A stretch of 64,000 nt of DNA from Janthinobacterium sp. GW458P (GTDB lineage: Bacteria > Pseudomonadota > Gammaproteobacteria > Burkholderiales > Burkholderiaceae_D), in the NCBI RefSeq assembly GCF_002127585.1, contig NZ_NEGZ01000015.1:1-64000 (forward strand), in the 5' to 3' direction. Position numbers and translations under genes: made by a program. Shown one piece after another: positions 54,952-63,901 of this stretch (position 1 is the stretch's first letter; each line of letters opens with the position of its first letter). The notes beneath the pieces are model-generated. The model made no database searches. It saw only the letters and a program-made list of their open reading frames with translations, and was not told where the DNA came from.

Positions 54952-55325
54952 GCTGTCATCATGTCGAGATTGAGACCGTCGAGGTCGATGACTTTGAGGC
55001 CATAGTTTTCGCCGGCCACCACCACTTCGGCGCGGCCGATCGGCGTGCCGTTGACCTTGATCACCAGCGGTTCGCCGGCCAGCATATCGAGTTCGATCAC
55101 GCTTTCAGGGCCGATGGCCATCAGCTCCTCGAGCGAAATGCGGGCCGAGCCCACTTCCAGGGTCAGGGTGACGGGAATCTTGCGCATCATCTGCGGAATG
55201 TCGCGTCGCGCGCGGCCGCTGGGCACGTCGGCAACGTCGCCCTGGTCGATGATCATATCGTCGCCCAGGTCTTCCAGCAGGGTTTCGCTCTGGTTGGTAT
55301 CGGTCATATTCATATTATTCGACAT
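54948..55325 (-). CDS. fliN: Flagellar motor switch protein FliN
   Basis: C-ring subunit of 125 residues. The SpoA/FliN domain covers about 45-125 (IPVTLTLEVGSARISLEEL, VIELDMLAGEPLVIKVNGTPIGRAEVVV). The N-terminus is acidic. ATG 55325 is used here, overlapping the fliM end by 11 bases; internal ATGs at 55313 and 55307 are alternatives, since no strong ribosome site distinguishes them. Confidence 0.93.
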   Translation of the reverse strand: MSNNMNMTDTNQSETLLEDLGDDMIIDQGDVADVPSGRARRDIPQMMRKIPVTLTLEVGSARISLEELMAIGPESVIELDMLAGEPLVIKVNGTPIGRAEVVVAGENYGLKVIDLDGLNLDMMTA

Positions 55326-56190
55326 CTTCAAATGAGGTTAAACAGAGCTTGCCCTTGTGTTCGGAAACGGCGGCCGTAAACAAGCGGGAATCGTCGAGCA
55401 TGACGTCGGTACGACTCAGGCTGACGGGAATCACGTCCCCCACGCGCAGGTCGAACAAGGCGCCCAGCTGCATTTGCTTGCTGACCAGCCGGCCCTCCAG
55501 GGTCACCTGCAGGCGCGACGCCAGCGGGCGCACGCTGCGCAGGGCTTTCTTGGCCTGCGCCCGTTCGGGCAGCAAGCCGCGCAGCACGTCGGCCATCAGG
55601 CGCTTGTCCAGCGAGAACCAGAAGTAACCGCTCTGCCCCGCCTCGACATCGCTGAGCGCCACGGTGACGACCCAGGCGCCGCGCGCCGGATGCACACCCG
55701 ACTGTACGCCGATTTCGGCGGCGGTGTCGATGGCGCTGGCTTTGCCCAGCGCTTGCAGGTTTTTATGGATGCGCGCGAACAGGCTGGTAACCAACTGTTG
55801 TCCCAGCACCACAGCCAGACGCTCTTCGGTGGCAGTCACGCGCACCAAGGAGGGATCGGGCAATACGCCCTTCGCGCCGGCACTACCATAGCGATAGTTC
55901 AGGACACTGAGCAGTATCTGGCGTTCGAGCGTGAAGCCGGCCTGACCGGCCGGCGTGGAAAAACTCAGCCAGCGGTTCACGCTGTCCTCGTCCTCGGCGC
56001 GCGCCAGGGTGACGGCGTCGATCTGGAAATTACCCCAGTAGCGGCGGCTCATGGGCTGGCGCAGCGCCGCCGCCAGGTCGTCGCGCAGCTGGGCGCCGAA
56101 TACATGCAGCAAATGGACAGGACGTCCAAGCAGACAGGAATCCAGGGCTTGATGGCGTACGGTTTGATCTGTCTTGGTAATGGTTGTCAT
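55315..56190 (-). CDS. fliM: Flagellar motor switch protein FliM, short form without CheY-binding motif
   Basis: C-ring protein of 291 residues, shorter than the 320-335 usual for FliM. The middle CheC-like domain (about 35-195) and the C-terminal SpoA domain (about 210-285; RLQVTLEGRLVSKQMQLGALFDLRVGDVIP region) are present. The N-terminal LSQ.EIDALL-type peptide that binds CheY-P is absent; the protein begins MTTITKTDQTVRHQALDS. This form is typical of lateral (Flag-2) motors. First gene of the operon, divergent from fliE across 550 bp; no clear ribosome site before the ATG. Confidence 0.85.
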   Translation of the reverse strand: MTTITKTDQTVRHQALDSCLLGRPVHLLHVFGAQLRDDLAAALRQPMSRRYWGNFQIDAVTLARAEDEDSVNRWLSFSTPAGQAGFTLERQILLSVLNYRYGSAGAKGVLPDPSLVRVTATEERLAVVLGQQLVTSLFARIHKNLQALGKASAIDTAAEIGVQSGVHPARGAWVVTVALSDVEAGQSGYFWFSLDKRLMADVLRGLLPERAQAKKALRSVRPLASRLQVTLEGRLVSKQMQLGALFDLRVGDVIPVSLSRTDVMLDDSRLFTAAVSEHKGKLCLTSFEDVE

Positions 56191-56740
56191 GTAGTGGTCA
56201 TGTCGGTATTGCGGTGGCAGAACAAATTATACGGATCGCCCGAAATTAAATACAGCTTCATCTTGGCATTGCTGACTCTGACGCAAGCAAACGGTTGCGC
56301 ATCGTATCGCATGCTAGATGACTACGGTGCTGAACAATACATGAAAATCATAAATATTGCCATGTATCAATATTCCTTGAGCCAAAGCTCTCTTTACTTT
56401 ATAGTTGCCGCGAGGTAAGCTTATAGCGACAAAAAGCAGATTTGCAGTGCGCCATTCCGCTTACCTGATTCCGGTTTTTATGGCAGTTTTCAGCCCCTCT
56501 TGATTGCCGCCTGTAGAAACTTTTATCAGTTATTTATTGTTTATCATGGCCATGTGAATCGATGCGCAGGTTTGCTGGGTTTGTTTCAATCTGCTTGCGG
56601 CGGATGGTGTGGCAACTGATAAAACTGATGGGCCCTGGGAATCGGGCTGGAGCGAAAGGCGTGCAGCGCCGATTTCGCTGGAATGGCAACACCAGTATTT
56701 CTGATTGATACGTCACCGCATATTGAAAGTAGAGGGCAAG
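56191..56740. other. AT-rich 550-bp region between fliM and fliE, at the position of lafK in Flag-2 clusters
   Basis: Clearly lower in GC than everything around it, with short palindromes and direct repeats (for example CTGATAAAACTGATG) but no convincing gene. A frame that continues from inside fliM territory has no family resemblance. It must hold divergent promoters for both flagellar operons. I searched by eye for sigma-54 (GG-N10-GC) and sigma-28 promoters on both strands and found none convincing. Confidence 0.6.
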
Positions 56741-57079
56741 ATGAGCAACGAACTCGCAGGTTTGATCAAGGCCGATCTGGCAGCACTGAGCAACGACGCG
56801 CGCGCCCTGGGTGCCAGCATCGCGCCGGCGGCCCACTTCGGCGGGCCGGAACAATCCGGCTTTTCCTTTGCACAAAGCATGAAAGACGCCGTCGGCAAGG
56901 TCAACAACGATGACCGCATGGCCGCGCAAAAAATGAGCGACGTCGACAGCGGCAAGAGCGATGACCTGGTCGGCGCCATGCTGGCCAGCCAGGAAGCGGG
57001 CCTGTCCTTCTCCATGTTGATGCAGGTACGCAACAAGGTCATGGGCGCCGTCGATGAACTCATCAAACTGCCTCTGTAA
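56741..57079 (+). CDS. fliE: Flagellar hook-basal body protein FliE
   Basis: Links the MS ring to the rod; 112 residues, normal size. The C-terminal FliE pattern is clear: AMLASQEAGLSFSMLMQVRNKVMGAVDELIKLPL-like (about 79-112), with GFSFAQSMKDAVGKVN upstream. The ATG at 56741 follows AGAGGG; an upstream in-frame start would add 12 residues without a site. First gene of the fliEFGHIJ operon. Confidence 0.93.
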   Translation: MSNELAGLIKADLAALSNDARALGASIAPAAHFGGPEQSGFSFAQSMKDAVGKVNNDDRMAAQKMSDVDSGKSDDLVGAMLASQEAGLSFSMLMQVRNKVMGAVDELIKLPL

Positions 57080-57127
57080 TCTTCACGTCCTGATCCACGC
57101 CCAGCCTCCCAGCGAAAGTTACCCCAA

Positions 57128-58876
57128 GTGATTACCCCCATGAAGTCCGCATTTGCGCGCTGGCGCCTTGGCGCCCAGCCCGCCATCCCGCCCGCCCTGC
57201 TGAAAAACCTGGTTCCCATCGTCGTGCTGGCCATCGGCATCACCGCCATGGTGACCATGTATGCCTGGCGCGACCAGGCCAACTACAAGCCGGTCTTCGG
57301 CGCGCGCGAAAAAGTGGCCGTGACGGACATGATGGCCACCCTGGACGCCGAGCACATTCCCTACCGTTTGCATCCGGACAGCGGCCAGGTGCTGGTGCCC
57401 GACGCCATGCTGGGCAAGGTGCGCATGCTGCTGGCCTCGAAGGGCGTGACGGCGCAGCTGCCGGCCGGCCTGGAGCTGATGGACAAGAATGACCCGCTGG
57501 GCGTGTCGCAATTCGTGCAGGATGTGCGCTTCCGCCGCGGCCTCGAAGGCGAATTGTCGCAAAGCATCATGACGATGGACGCGATCGCTTCGGCGCGCGT
57601 CCATTTGTCGATTGCCAAGTCGACCTCGTTCGTCGCCAGCGACGGCGACAAATCGTCCGCCTCCGTGGTCGTGGCCCTGAAACCGGGCCGTACCCTGGCG
57701 CCGGAACAGATCGCCGCCGTCATCAACATGGTAGCCGGCAGCGTGGCCAGCTTGGCGCCCACGCGCGTGAGCCTGGTCGACCAGGGCGGCAACCTGCTGT
57801 CCTCGCACATCGACCTGGCCGACGGCTTCGACGCCTCGGCGGCCGGTAATGAAGGTGCGAAACGTTTCCAGGATGAAATCCGCCGCAACGTCACGGGCCT
57901 GCTCGGCCCCGTCATCGGCGAAGACAACTTCAAGCTCAGCGTCACGGCCGCCGTCAACAACGACCGCGTGGATGAAACGCTGGAAAAATACGGCGAAGCC
58001 CCGAAAGTGACCAGCGAAGCGATGCGCGAAGAGCAGGAGCGCAACCGCACCGTGGCCGGCGTCCCCGGCAGCCTGTCGAACCGTCCGCCGGCCGCCGCCG
58101 TGCCTGCGCCCACCGATGCGGCGGGCAATCCGCCAGCCGATGGCGCACCGAAGCCGGCCGATGACGGTACGGCGCGCAAGAACGCCACCACGCGCCAGTA
58201 CGCGTACGACCGCAGCATCACGCAGATCAAGCGCAGCCGTGGCCGCCTGGAAAAACTCAGCGTCGCCGTCGTCCTCAACAGCGCCGCCGCACCGAATCCG
58301 AAGACCGGCTGGACCCCCGCCGAACTGGGTAATATTGAAAAAATGCTCAGCAGCGGCCTGGGCATCAACGCCCAGCGCGGCGACAGCCTGAGCCTGACGG
58401 CCCTGGCCTTCCCCGCCAAGCCGCCCGTGGCGCAATGGTGGGAAGAGCGCGATACCGTCGTCGACTTCAGCAGCTGGCTGCTGTACGCGCTCGGCGCCGT
58501 GCTTGGCTACTTCCTGATCCTGCGTCCGCTGATGCGCCTGCTGACCTCGCGCCTGGCGCCGCCCGTACTGAAGCAGCTCGATCCCGCCCTGGCCCTGAAC
58601 GGCGCCGGCGCCGGCGCCGCCGCTGCAAACGGCGCGGCCGTGGCCGGTGCGCCAGCCCTGGGCCTGAGCGGCTTGCCGGCCCTCGAAGGCGAAGCGGCCG
58701 CCGGCGGCGGCATGCCTGTCGTGCCGCTGCTGGAAAACTATGACTTGCCGCCGCCCGGCTCGGCGGTCGACGTGATGGTCGACCACCTGAAAGTGCTGGC
58801 GGAAAAAGAACCCGAGCGTGTCGCCGAAGTCGTCAAACAATGGATGCAGAAAAATGGCCGAACTCAACAACAATAA
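57128..58876 (+). CDS. fliF: Flagellar MS-ring protein FliF
   Basis: Membrane ring protein of 582 residues. First helix at about 26-46; YscJ-like ring domain at about 50-220 (MDKNDPLGVSQFVQDVRFRRGLEGEL region). A second ring-building region is interrupted by a Pro/Ala-rich linker at about 318-355, and a second helix lies at about 445-465. The C-terminal FliG-binding tail overlaps the fliG start. GTG 57128 is used; ATG 57140 is an equal alternative, neither with a strong ribosome site. Confidence 0.95.
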   Translation: MITPMKSAFARWRLGAQPAIPPALLKNLVPIVVLAIGITAMVTMYAWRDQANYKPVFGAREKVAVTDMMATLDAEHIPYRLHPDSGQVLVPDAMLGKVRMLLASKGVTAQLPAGLELMDKNDPLGVSQFVQDVRFRRGLEGELSQSIMTMDAIASARVHLSIAKSTSFVASDGDKSSASVVVALKPGRTLAPEQIAAVINMVAGSVASLAPTRVSLVDQGGNLLSSHIDLADGFDASAAGNEGAKRFQDEIRRNVTGLLGPVIGEDNFKLSVTAAVNNDRVDETLEKYGEAPKVTSEAMREEQERNRTVAGVPGSLSNRPPAAAVPAPTDAAGNPPADGAPKPADDGTARKNATTRQYAYDRSITQIKRSRGRLEKLSVAVVLNSAAAPNPKTGWTPAELGNIEKMLSSGLGINAQRGDSLSLTALAFPAKPPVAQWWEERDTVVDFSSWLLYALGAVLGYFLILRPLMRLLTSRLAPPVLKQLDPALALNGAGAGAAAANGAAVAGAPALGLSGLPALEGEAAAGGGMPVVPLLENYDLPPPGSAVDVMVDHLKVLAEKEPERVAEVVKQWMQKNGRTQQQ

Positions 58877-59894
58877 TTTCCCGGACGACGCAGAAGTCGA
58901 AAACGTCAGCCTGAGCCCCGTGGAACAGGCCGCCATCGTGCTGCTGAGCATGGGAGAAGAACAGGCCGCCAATGTGCTGCGCTGCCTGTCGCGCGAAGAA
59001 TTGCTCGAAGTCACGCAAGTGATGTCGCGCATGAGCGGCATCAAGGTCGAAGCCGTGAAAACGGCCATGCAGACCTTTTTCGACGACTACCGCCAGCAAA
59101 GCGGCGTGCACGGCGCCTCGCGCAGCTACCTGAAGCGCTCGCTGGACATGGCGCTGGGCAGCGATATCGCAAATAGCGTGCTCAACAACATTTACGGCGA
59201 TGCCATCCGTCCCAAAATGGCGCGCCTGCAGTGGGCTTCGCCAAAATGGCTGGCCGAATACATCGTCAACGAACACGTGCAGATGCAGGCCGTCTTCCTG
59301 GCCTTTTTGCCGCCCGCGCTGGCCGGCCAGATCCTCGACGCCCTGCCCGCCGAAGGCCGCGACCTGGTGCTGCTGAACCTGGCGCGCCTGGACGAGATCG
59401 ACCGCGACCTGCTGGTCGAGCTCGACGAGCTGGTGGGCCGCTGCCTGGGCACGCTCGACACGCAAAGCACCAGCGTCGAAGGCATCCGCCAGGCGGCCGA
59501 GATCCTCAACCGCATGCCGGGCAACCGCGCCGCGCTGGTCGAGCTGCTGCGCGCGCACGACCCGGACGTGGTGTCGGAAATCGAACTGAGCATGTACGAC
59601 TTCCTGATCCTGGCCACGCAGAGCGACGTCACGCTCACGCGCATCCTGGAAGACGTGCCGATGGAACAGTGGGCCATCGCGCTCAAGGGCGCCGAGCCGT
59701 CGATCCGCGAAGCCGTGCTGAAAACCATGCCGCGCCGCCAGGCGCAAAGCTTCGAAGACATGATGCGCCGGTCCGGCCCCGTGCCGCTGTCGCGCATCGA
59801 ACAGACGCGCCAGGAAATCATGGCCACCGTCAAGGGCCTCGCCGATGCGGGCGAGATCGAAGTGCAACTGTTTGCCGAAGCGGTGATTGAATGA
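58854..59894 (+). CDS. fliG: Flagellar motor switch protein FliG
   Basis: C-ring torque protein of 346 residues. N-domain from about 18 (LSPVEQAAIVLLSMGEEQAANVL), middle domain with EHVQMQAVFLAFLPP, and C-domain with DVPMEQWAIALKGAEPSIREAVLKTMPRRQ carrying the stator-facing charged residues. ATG 58854 lies 23 bases inside fliF, a common fliF-fliG overlap that implies coupling. An earlier in-frame start is less likely. Confidence 0.96.
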   Translation: MAELNNNNFPDDAEVENVSLSPVEQAAIVLLSMGEEQAANVLRCLSREELLEVTQVMSRMSGIKVEAVKTAMQTFFDDYRQQSGVHGASRSYLKRSLDMALGSDIANSVLNNIYGDAIRPKMARLQWASPKWLAEYIVNEHVQMQAVFLAFLPPALAGQILDALPAEGRDLVLLNLARLDEIDRDLLVELDELVGRCLGTLDTQSTSVEGIRQAAEILNRMPGNRAALVELLRAHDPDVVSEIELSMYDFLILATQSDVTLTRILEDVPMEQWAIALKGAEPSIREAVLKTMPRRQAQSFEDMMRRSGPVPLSRIEQTRQEIMATVKGLADAGEIEVQLFAEAVIE

Positions 59895-60580
59895 AGCACT
59901 TCCGCTCGTATCGTTTCCCGCCCCTGTCGCAATTCATCGCCGCCGGCCAGCGCGCCGCCAGCGAGGACACGGACGGCCAGTGGCAGGCATCCATCTCGGA
60001 AGGCTTCGAACAGGGCCAGCGCGACGGCTACGAAGTGGGCCTGGTGCAGGGCCAGCAGGATGGCTACGACGCCGGCCGCAGCGACGGCGTGGCGCAGGGA
60101 CGTGAAGAGGGCCGCAATGAAACCCTGGTGGCGCTGGACCGCCTGGCGCGCCCCGTCGACGCGATTTTGCGCGACCTGAAGAAAGTGCGCGCCGATTACC
60201 GCGAAGCGCAGCGCAAGGAAGTGGTCGACCTGGTGGCCAAGGTGGCGCGCCAGGTGATCCGCGCGGAACTGGCCTTGCAGCCGGTGCAATTGCTGGCCCT
60301 GGTCGACGAGACCCTGGCCTCGATGCCGCCCACGCGCGAGGAAATCGACGTCTTCCTCAATCCGGAAGAACTCAAACGCATCAGCGAACTCGATCCGAAG
60401 CGCGCCAAGCGCTGGAACCTGATCGCCGACGCCCGCCTCGACGCGGGCGAATGCCGCATCAAGGCCGGCGACAATGAAGTCGACGCGGGCTGCCATCAGC
60501 GCCTGTCGGCCTGCATGGAGCAGGTCAGCAGCCACCTGGCGCTGGCCGCCGAACACGCGGACCAGGGCGCGCCTGCATGA
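59891..60580 (+). CDS. fliH: Flagellar export ATPase regulator FliH
   Basis: Stator of the export ATPase, 229 residues. A GxxxG repeat stretch is obvious at about 38-76 (EGFEQGQRDGYEVGLVQGQQ onward), known in FliH proteins. It is followed by a coiled coil and a C-terminal domain (VVDLVAKVARQVIRAELAL, about 106-124) that binds FliI. It overlaps fliG and fliI by four bases each. Confidence 0.93.
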   Translation: MKHFRSYRFPPLSQFIAAGQRAASEDTDGQWQASISEGFEQGQRDGYEVGLVQGQQDGYDAGRSDGVAQGREEGRNETLVALDRLARPVDAILRDLKKVRADYREAQRKEVVDLVAKVARQVIRAELALQPVQLLALVDETLASMPPTREEIDVFLNPEELKRISELDPKRAKRWNLIADARLDAGECRIKAGDNEVDAGCHQRLSACMEQVSSHLALAAEHADQGAPA

Positions 60581-61887
60581 TCGCCGACACGCTGCGCAGT
60601 TTCGAGATCGGCGATATCCCGGTCGCGACACCCACCGGCCGCCTGGTCGGCGCCTCCGGCCTGCTGCTGGAAAGCGCCGGCTGCCGGCTGCACACGGGCC
60701 AGCGTTGTCAAATTGAAACAGTCAATGGCGAATGGCTCGATGCGCAAGTCGTCGGCTTCCGCGAAAAACTCTCTTACCTGATGCCGTTCAAGAAGGCCAC
60801 GGGCCTGACCACCGGCGCGCGCGTGCTGCCCCTGCCCGACAAGGCCAGCCTGCAGATCGGCCAGTCCTGGCTGGGCCGCATGGTCAATGGCCTGGGCGAG
60901 CCCATCGACGACCTGGGCCGCCTCGGCGGCGAACACATCCTGGAAGTGACGCCGCCGAAGATCAATCCCCTGAAGAAACAACCGGTGGTCGAGCCGCTGG
61001 ACGTGGGCGTGCGGGCGATTAACAGCATGCTGACCCTGGGCAAGGGCCAGCGCGTGGGCCTGATGGCCGGCTCCGGCGTCGGCAAGAGCGTGCTGCTGGG
61101 GCTGATCACGCGCCAGACGGTGGCCGATGTCGTCGTCGTCGGCCTGATCGGCGAACGGGGGCGCGAAGTGCGCGAATTCGTCGAAAAATCGCTGGGCGCC
61201 GATGGCTTGAAGAAAGCCGTGCTGGTGATCGCGCCGGCCGACGAGTCGCCCTTGATGCGCATCATGGCCACCGAACTGTGCCATTCCATCGCCGCGCATT
61301 TCCGCGACCAGGGCAAGCACGTGCTGCTGCTGGTCGATTCGCTCACGCGCTACGCGATGGCGCTGCGCGAAGTGGCGCTGGCCCTGGGCGAGCCGCCGGC
61401 CACGCGCGGCTATCCGCCGTCCGTGTTTTCGAACCTGCCGCAGCTGGTGGAAAGCGCCGGCAACGGCGCCCACCCCGACGGCAGCATGAGCGCCATTTAT
61501 ACCGTGCTGGCCGAAGGCGACGACCAGCAGGATCCCGTGGTCGACACGGCGCGCGCGATTCTCGACGGCCATATCGTGCTCACGCGCGAACTGGCCGAGC
61601 GGGGCCACTACCCCGCCATCGACATCGCCGCCTCGATCAGCCGCTGCATGGCGCAGGTGATCACGCCCGAACACATGCAGGCGGCGCGCGCGCTGAAGGC
61701 GTCGATGGCGCGCCACGCGCGCGTGCGCGACCTGATCCCGCTGGGCGCCTACGTGCCCGGCGCCGACCCCGTCACCGACCGCGCCGTGCAACTGCACGCG
61801 CCGATCGAGGCCTTCCTGTGCCAGGGCACCAAGGAAGAGGCGCCGATGGGGCCGTGCATCGAACAACTTGAACAGATCATGGCCTAG
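60577..61887 (+). CDS. fliI: Flagellum-specific ATP synthase FliI
   Basis: Export ATPase of 436 residues, F1-beta-like. Walker A is GSGVGKSV (K170), Walker B is HVLLLVDSLTRYAMALREV (about 248-266), and GYPPSVFSNLPQLVESAGN follows, as in FliI. The C-terminal domain has AARALKASMARHARVRDLI. It starts in the fliH stop (ATGA overlap). Confidence 0.97.
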   Translation: MIADTLRSFEIGDIPVATPTGRLVGASGLLLESAGCRLHTGQRCQIETVNGEWLDAQVVGFREKLSYLMPFKKATGLTTGARVLPLPDKASLQIGQSWLGRMVNGLGEPIDDLGRLGGEHILEVTPPKINPLKKQPVVEPLDVGVRAINSMLTLGKGQRVGLMAGSGVGKSVLLGLITRQTVADVVVVGLIGERGREVREFVEKSLGADGLKKAVLVIAPADESPLMRIMATELCHSIAAHFRDQGKHVLLLVDSLTRYAMALREVALALGEPPATRGYPPSVFSNLPQLVESAGNGAHPDGSMSAIYTVLAEGDDQQDPVVDTARAILDGHIVLTRELAERGHYPAIDIAASISRCMAQVITPEHMQAARALKASMARHARVRDLIPLGAYVPGADPVTDRAVQLHAPIEAFLCQGTKEEAPMGPCIEQLEQIMA

Positions 61888-61895
61888 GAGCAAAC

Positions 61896-62333
61896 GTGAG
61901 CGACGCGCATACCATACGCAACCTGACCACCCTGGTCGGCCTGCGCAGCACCGAGGTGGAACGCCTGCAAGGGGAAATGGCGGCGCAGACGGCCGTGCGC
62001 GAGCGCTACCAGAAAAACCTGGAACGCCTGACGGGCCTGTACACGGATAGCGGCCCAAGCGGCGCCCTGCCCCTGGCCCTGTCCGTCAATTGCGGCAACT
62101 TCAAGCAGGCCGTCATGCAGATGGCCGACCAGCACCGCACCGATTTGCACCTGCACGAGGCCAACATGGCCATTTCGCAGCGCGCCCTGAACACGGCCTG
62201 GGCCAAGCGCGAGGTGCTGGACCAGGTGCTGACGCAAAAACAGAAACATGTTGCGAATGAGCAACAACGCGTTGATGCCAAGCGGCAAGATGAGCTGGCA
62301 ACCCAATTCTGGTTCCGCGGGCAGGTAAAATAA
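61896..62333 (+). CDS. fliJ: Flagellar export chaperone FliJ
   Basis: A small coiled-coil protein of 145 residues between the ATPase ring and FlhA. Two long amphipathic helices at about 5-60 and 70-135 carry the FliJ-like pattern. The GTG start at 61896 follows TAGGAG at good spacing. The assignment rests on helical pattern plus position directly after fliI, since FliJ is poorly conserved. Last gene of the fliE-J run, before an 89-bp gap. Confidence 0.88.
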   Translation: MSDAHTIRNLTTLVGLRSTEVERLQGEMAAQTAVRERYQKNLERLTGLYTDSGPSGALPLALSVNCGNFKQAVMQMADQHRTDLHLHEANMAISQRALNTAWAKREVLDQVLTQKQKHVANEQQRVDAKRQDELATQFWFRGQVK

Positions 62334-62380
62334 TGTTTGTGTAAGTTTCTTTCAGGAAAACTTCACAAAACGGGAATGGG

Positions 62381-62393
62381 GGTCGCCTTGTAC
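62381..62393 (+). promoter_or_regulatory. Motif shared by the fliD and first flagellin upstream regions
   Basis: GGTCGCCTTGTAC, differing at one base from 46663-46675 before the flagellin gene. It lies 30 bp before the fliD ATG (59 bp in the flagellin case). TTCACAAAA precedes it here and TTCCACAAA there. A common regulator or promoter is a guess. Confidence 0.3.
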
Positions 62394-62422
62394 CGGTATA
62401 TCCCTTTATTCAGGAGTCTGGC

Positions 62423-63850
62423 ATGGCAAACGTAATTACTGCACCGCAATACGATCCGCTCGTCACTGCAAAAAACCTGGCAACCAAATCGGTCGCGGCG
62501 CAGCAGGACAAATTGACTAAGCAAACCGCACTGGCCAATAACACGGCCGCGGCGCTGAACAACCTGAAGCTGGCCATGAGCGCCTTCCAGAGCACGATGA
62601 CGACCATGAGCAGCAGCAACAAGTCGCTGCTGAGCCAGTCCGCCACCTTCAGCAATACCGCCTATGGCAGCGGCACGGCCGATGCCACGGCAGTCGCCGG
62701 CAGCTATTCCTTTTTCGTGCAGCAACTGGCCACAGCCAGCCAGACTTCGTACAGCGGCCTCGCCAGCAGCCCCGCCGCCGGCAGCGGCACGCTGGCCGTG
62801 CGGATCGGCGATCCGCTGGCCCCCGTCACCGCCGACAACAGCTTTGACATCGACCTGAGCGCCGCCGACAAGGATGCCGACGGCAACCTGACGCCGCAGG
62901 AAATCGCCGCCGCCATCAATGGCAACAGCAAGAACAACTCGCGCGTGACGGCTTCCATCGTCACCATCGGCAACCAGGCGCAGCTGGTATTGACATCGAA
63001 CCTGACGGGCAAGGAAAACGCCGTCACGCTGGACGCGTCGAGCGTGACGAATACCGCGCTGACCAAGGCCCTGGTGACGGACGCGGCCACCAACATCAAG
63101 GAAGTCGTCAAGGCGCAGGACGCCATCGTCTGGCTGGGCGCAAAGGATACCGGCACACAAATCACGCAGGCGTCGAATACCTTTACCAACGTGACGGGCG
63201 TGAAGATGACCTTCACCAAGGCCATGAACACGGGCGACGCACCCGTGACGGTCACGGTGGCAACGGACAGCGGCGGCACGGCAACCAATGTGCAGGCATT
63301 CGTCGATGCCTACAACAAACTGAAAAGCGTGCTGGACGGCCTGGCCAGCTCCGGCGATCCGGACAAGAACGTCGCGGCAGGCATCTTTGCCCACGATTCC
63401 GGCCTCAATGCCCTGCGCAGCAATTTGAACAATCTGCTGCGCCAGAGCGTCGGCGGCGTATCGCTGGTCTCCTACGGCGTGACCGCCAACCGCGACGGCA
63501 CGCTGAGCCTGAATACGGCCAAGCTGACGGCCAAGCTGGCGTCGAATCCGGGCGACCTGGATAAATTGTTCGGCAACAATAGTCTGTCGGCCCCATCAGG
63601 CGTATTAGGCAGCTTGGACAAGGCACTGGGCCAATGGAGCAACATCACCAAGGGCCAGCTGGTGCAGCGTCTCGATGCGAACACCAGCTTGCAGAAGTCG
63701 CTGAGCAAAAGCACCGACCTGCTGACGACCCAGTACAACACGGCCTACAAGCGTTTCCTGGATCAATATACGCGCCTGCAAGTGATGCAGGAACAGATGT
63801 ACAAGACGGTCGACATGTTCGACGCCATGTTTGGCAACAACAAATCCTAA
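62423..63850 (+). CDS. fliD: Flagellar filament cap protein FliD
   Basis: Filament cap of 475 residues. The N-terminal FliD_N region (about 8-105; YDPLVTAKNLATKSVAAQQDKL) and the FliD_C region (about 230-450) are both recognisable, ending in a coiled coil (QYTRLQVMQEQMYKTVDMFDAMF) needed for cap assembly. The ATG follows CAGGAG. An 89-bp upstream gap contains AAGTTT...AAACTT and the GGTCGCCTTGTAC motif shared with the flagellin gene. The gene next to it is fliS. Confidence 0.93.
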   Translation: MANVITAPQYDPLVTAKNLATKSVAAQQDKLTKQTALANNTAAALNNLKLAMSAFQSTMTTMSSSNKSLLSQSATFSNTAYGSGTADATAVAGSYSFFVQQLATASQTSYSGLASSPAAGSGTLAVRIGDPLAPVTADNSFDIDLSAADKDADGNLTPQEIAAAINGNSKNNSRVTASIVTIGNQAQLVLTSNLTGKENAVTLDASSVTNTALTKALVTDAATNIKEVVKAQDAIVWLGAKDTGTQITQASNTFTNVTGVKMTFTKAMNTGDAPVTVTVATDSGGTATNVQAFVDAYNKLKSVLDGLASSGDPDKNVAAGIFAHDSGLNALRSNLNNLLRQSVGGVSLVSYGVTANRDGTLSLNTAKLTAKLASNPGDLDKLFGNNSLSAPSGVLGSLDKALGQWSNITKGQLVQRLDANTSLQKSLSKSTDLLTTQYNTAYKRFLDQYTRLQVMQEQMYKTVDMFDAMFGNNKS

Positions 63851-63901
63851 GGCGAGCGTGCCTGCCGCGCCGCCGCAAGTTTACACAGTGAGAAATAAGA
63901 C

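Noticed and set aside
55357-56418. Plus-strand open frame running opposite fliM into the fliM-fliE gap
   Set aside because: Most of it is a fliM shadow; the unique end (after 56190) has no similarity to LafK or any family I know and no start signal.
56191-56740. Possible sigma-54 promoters (TGGCA-containing sites) in the fliM-fliE gap
   Set aside because: Several TGGCA sequences exist on both strands, but none has GC at the -12 position at the required 10-base spacing.
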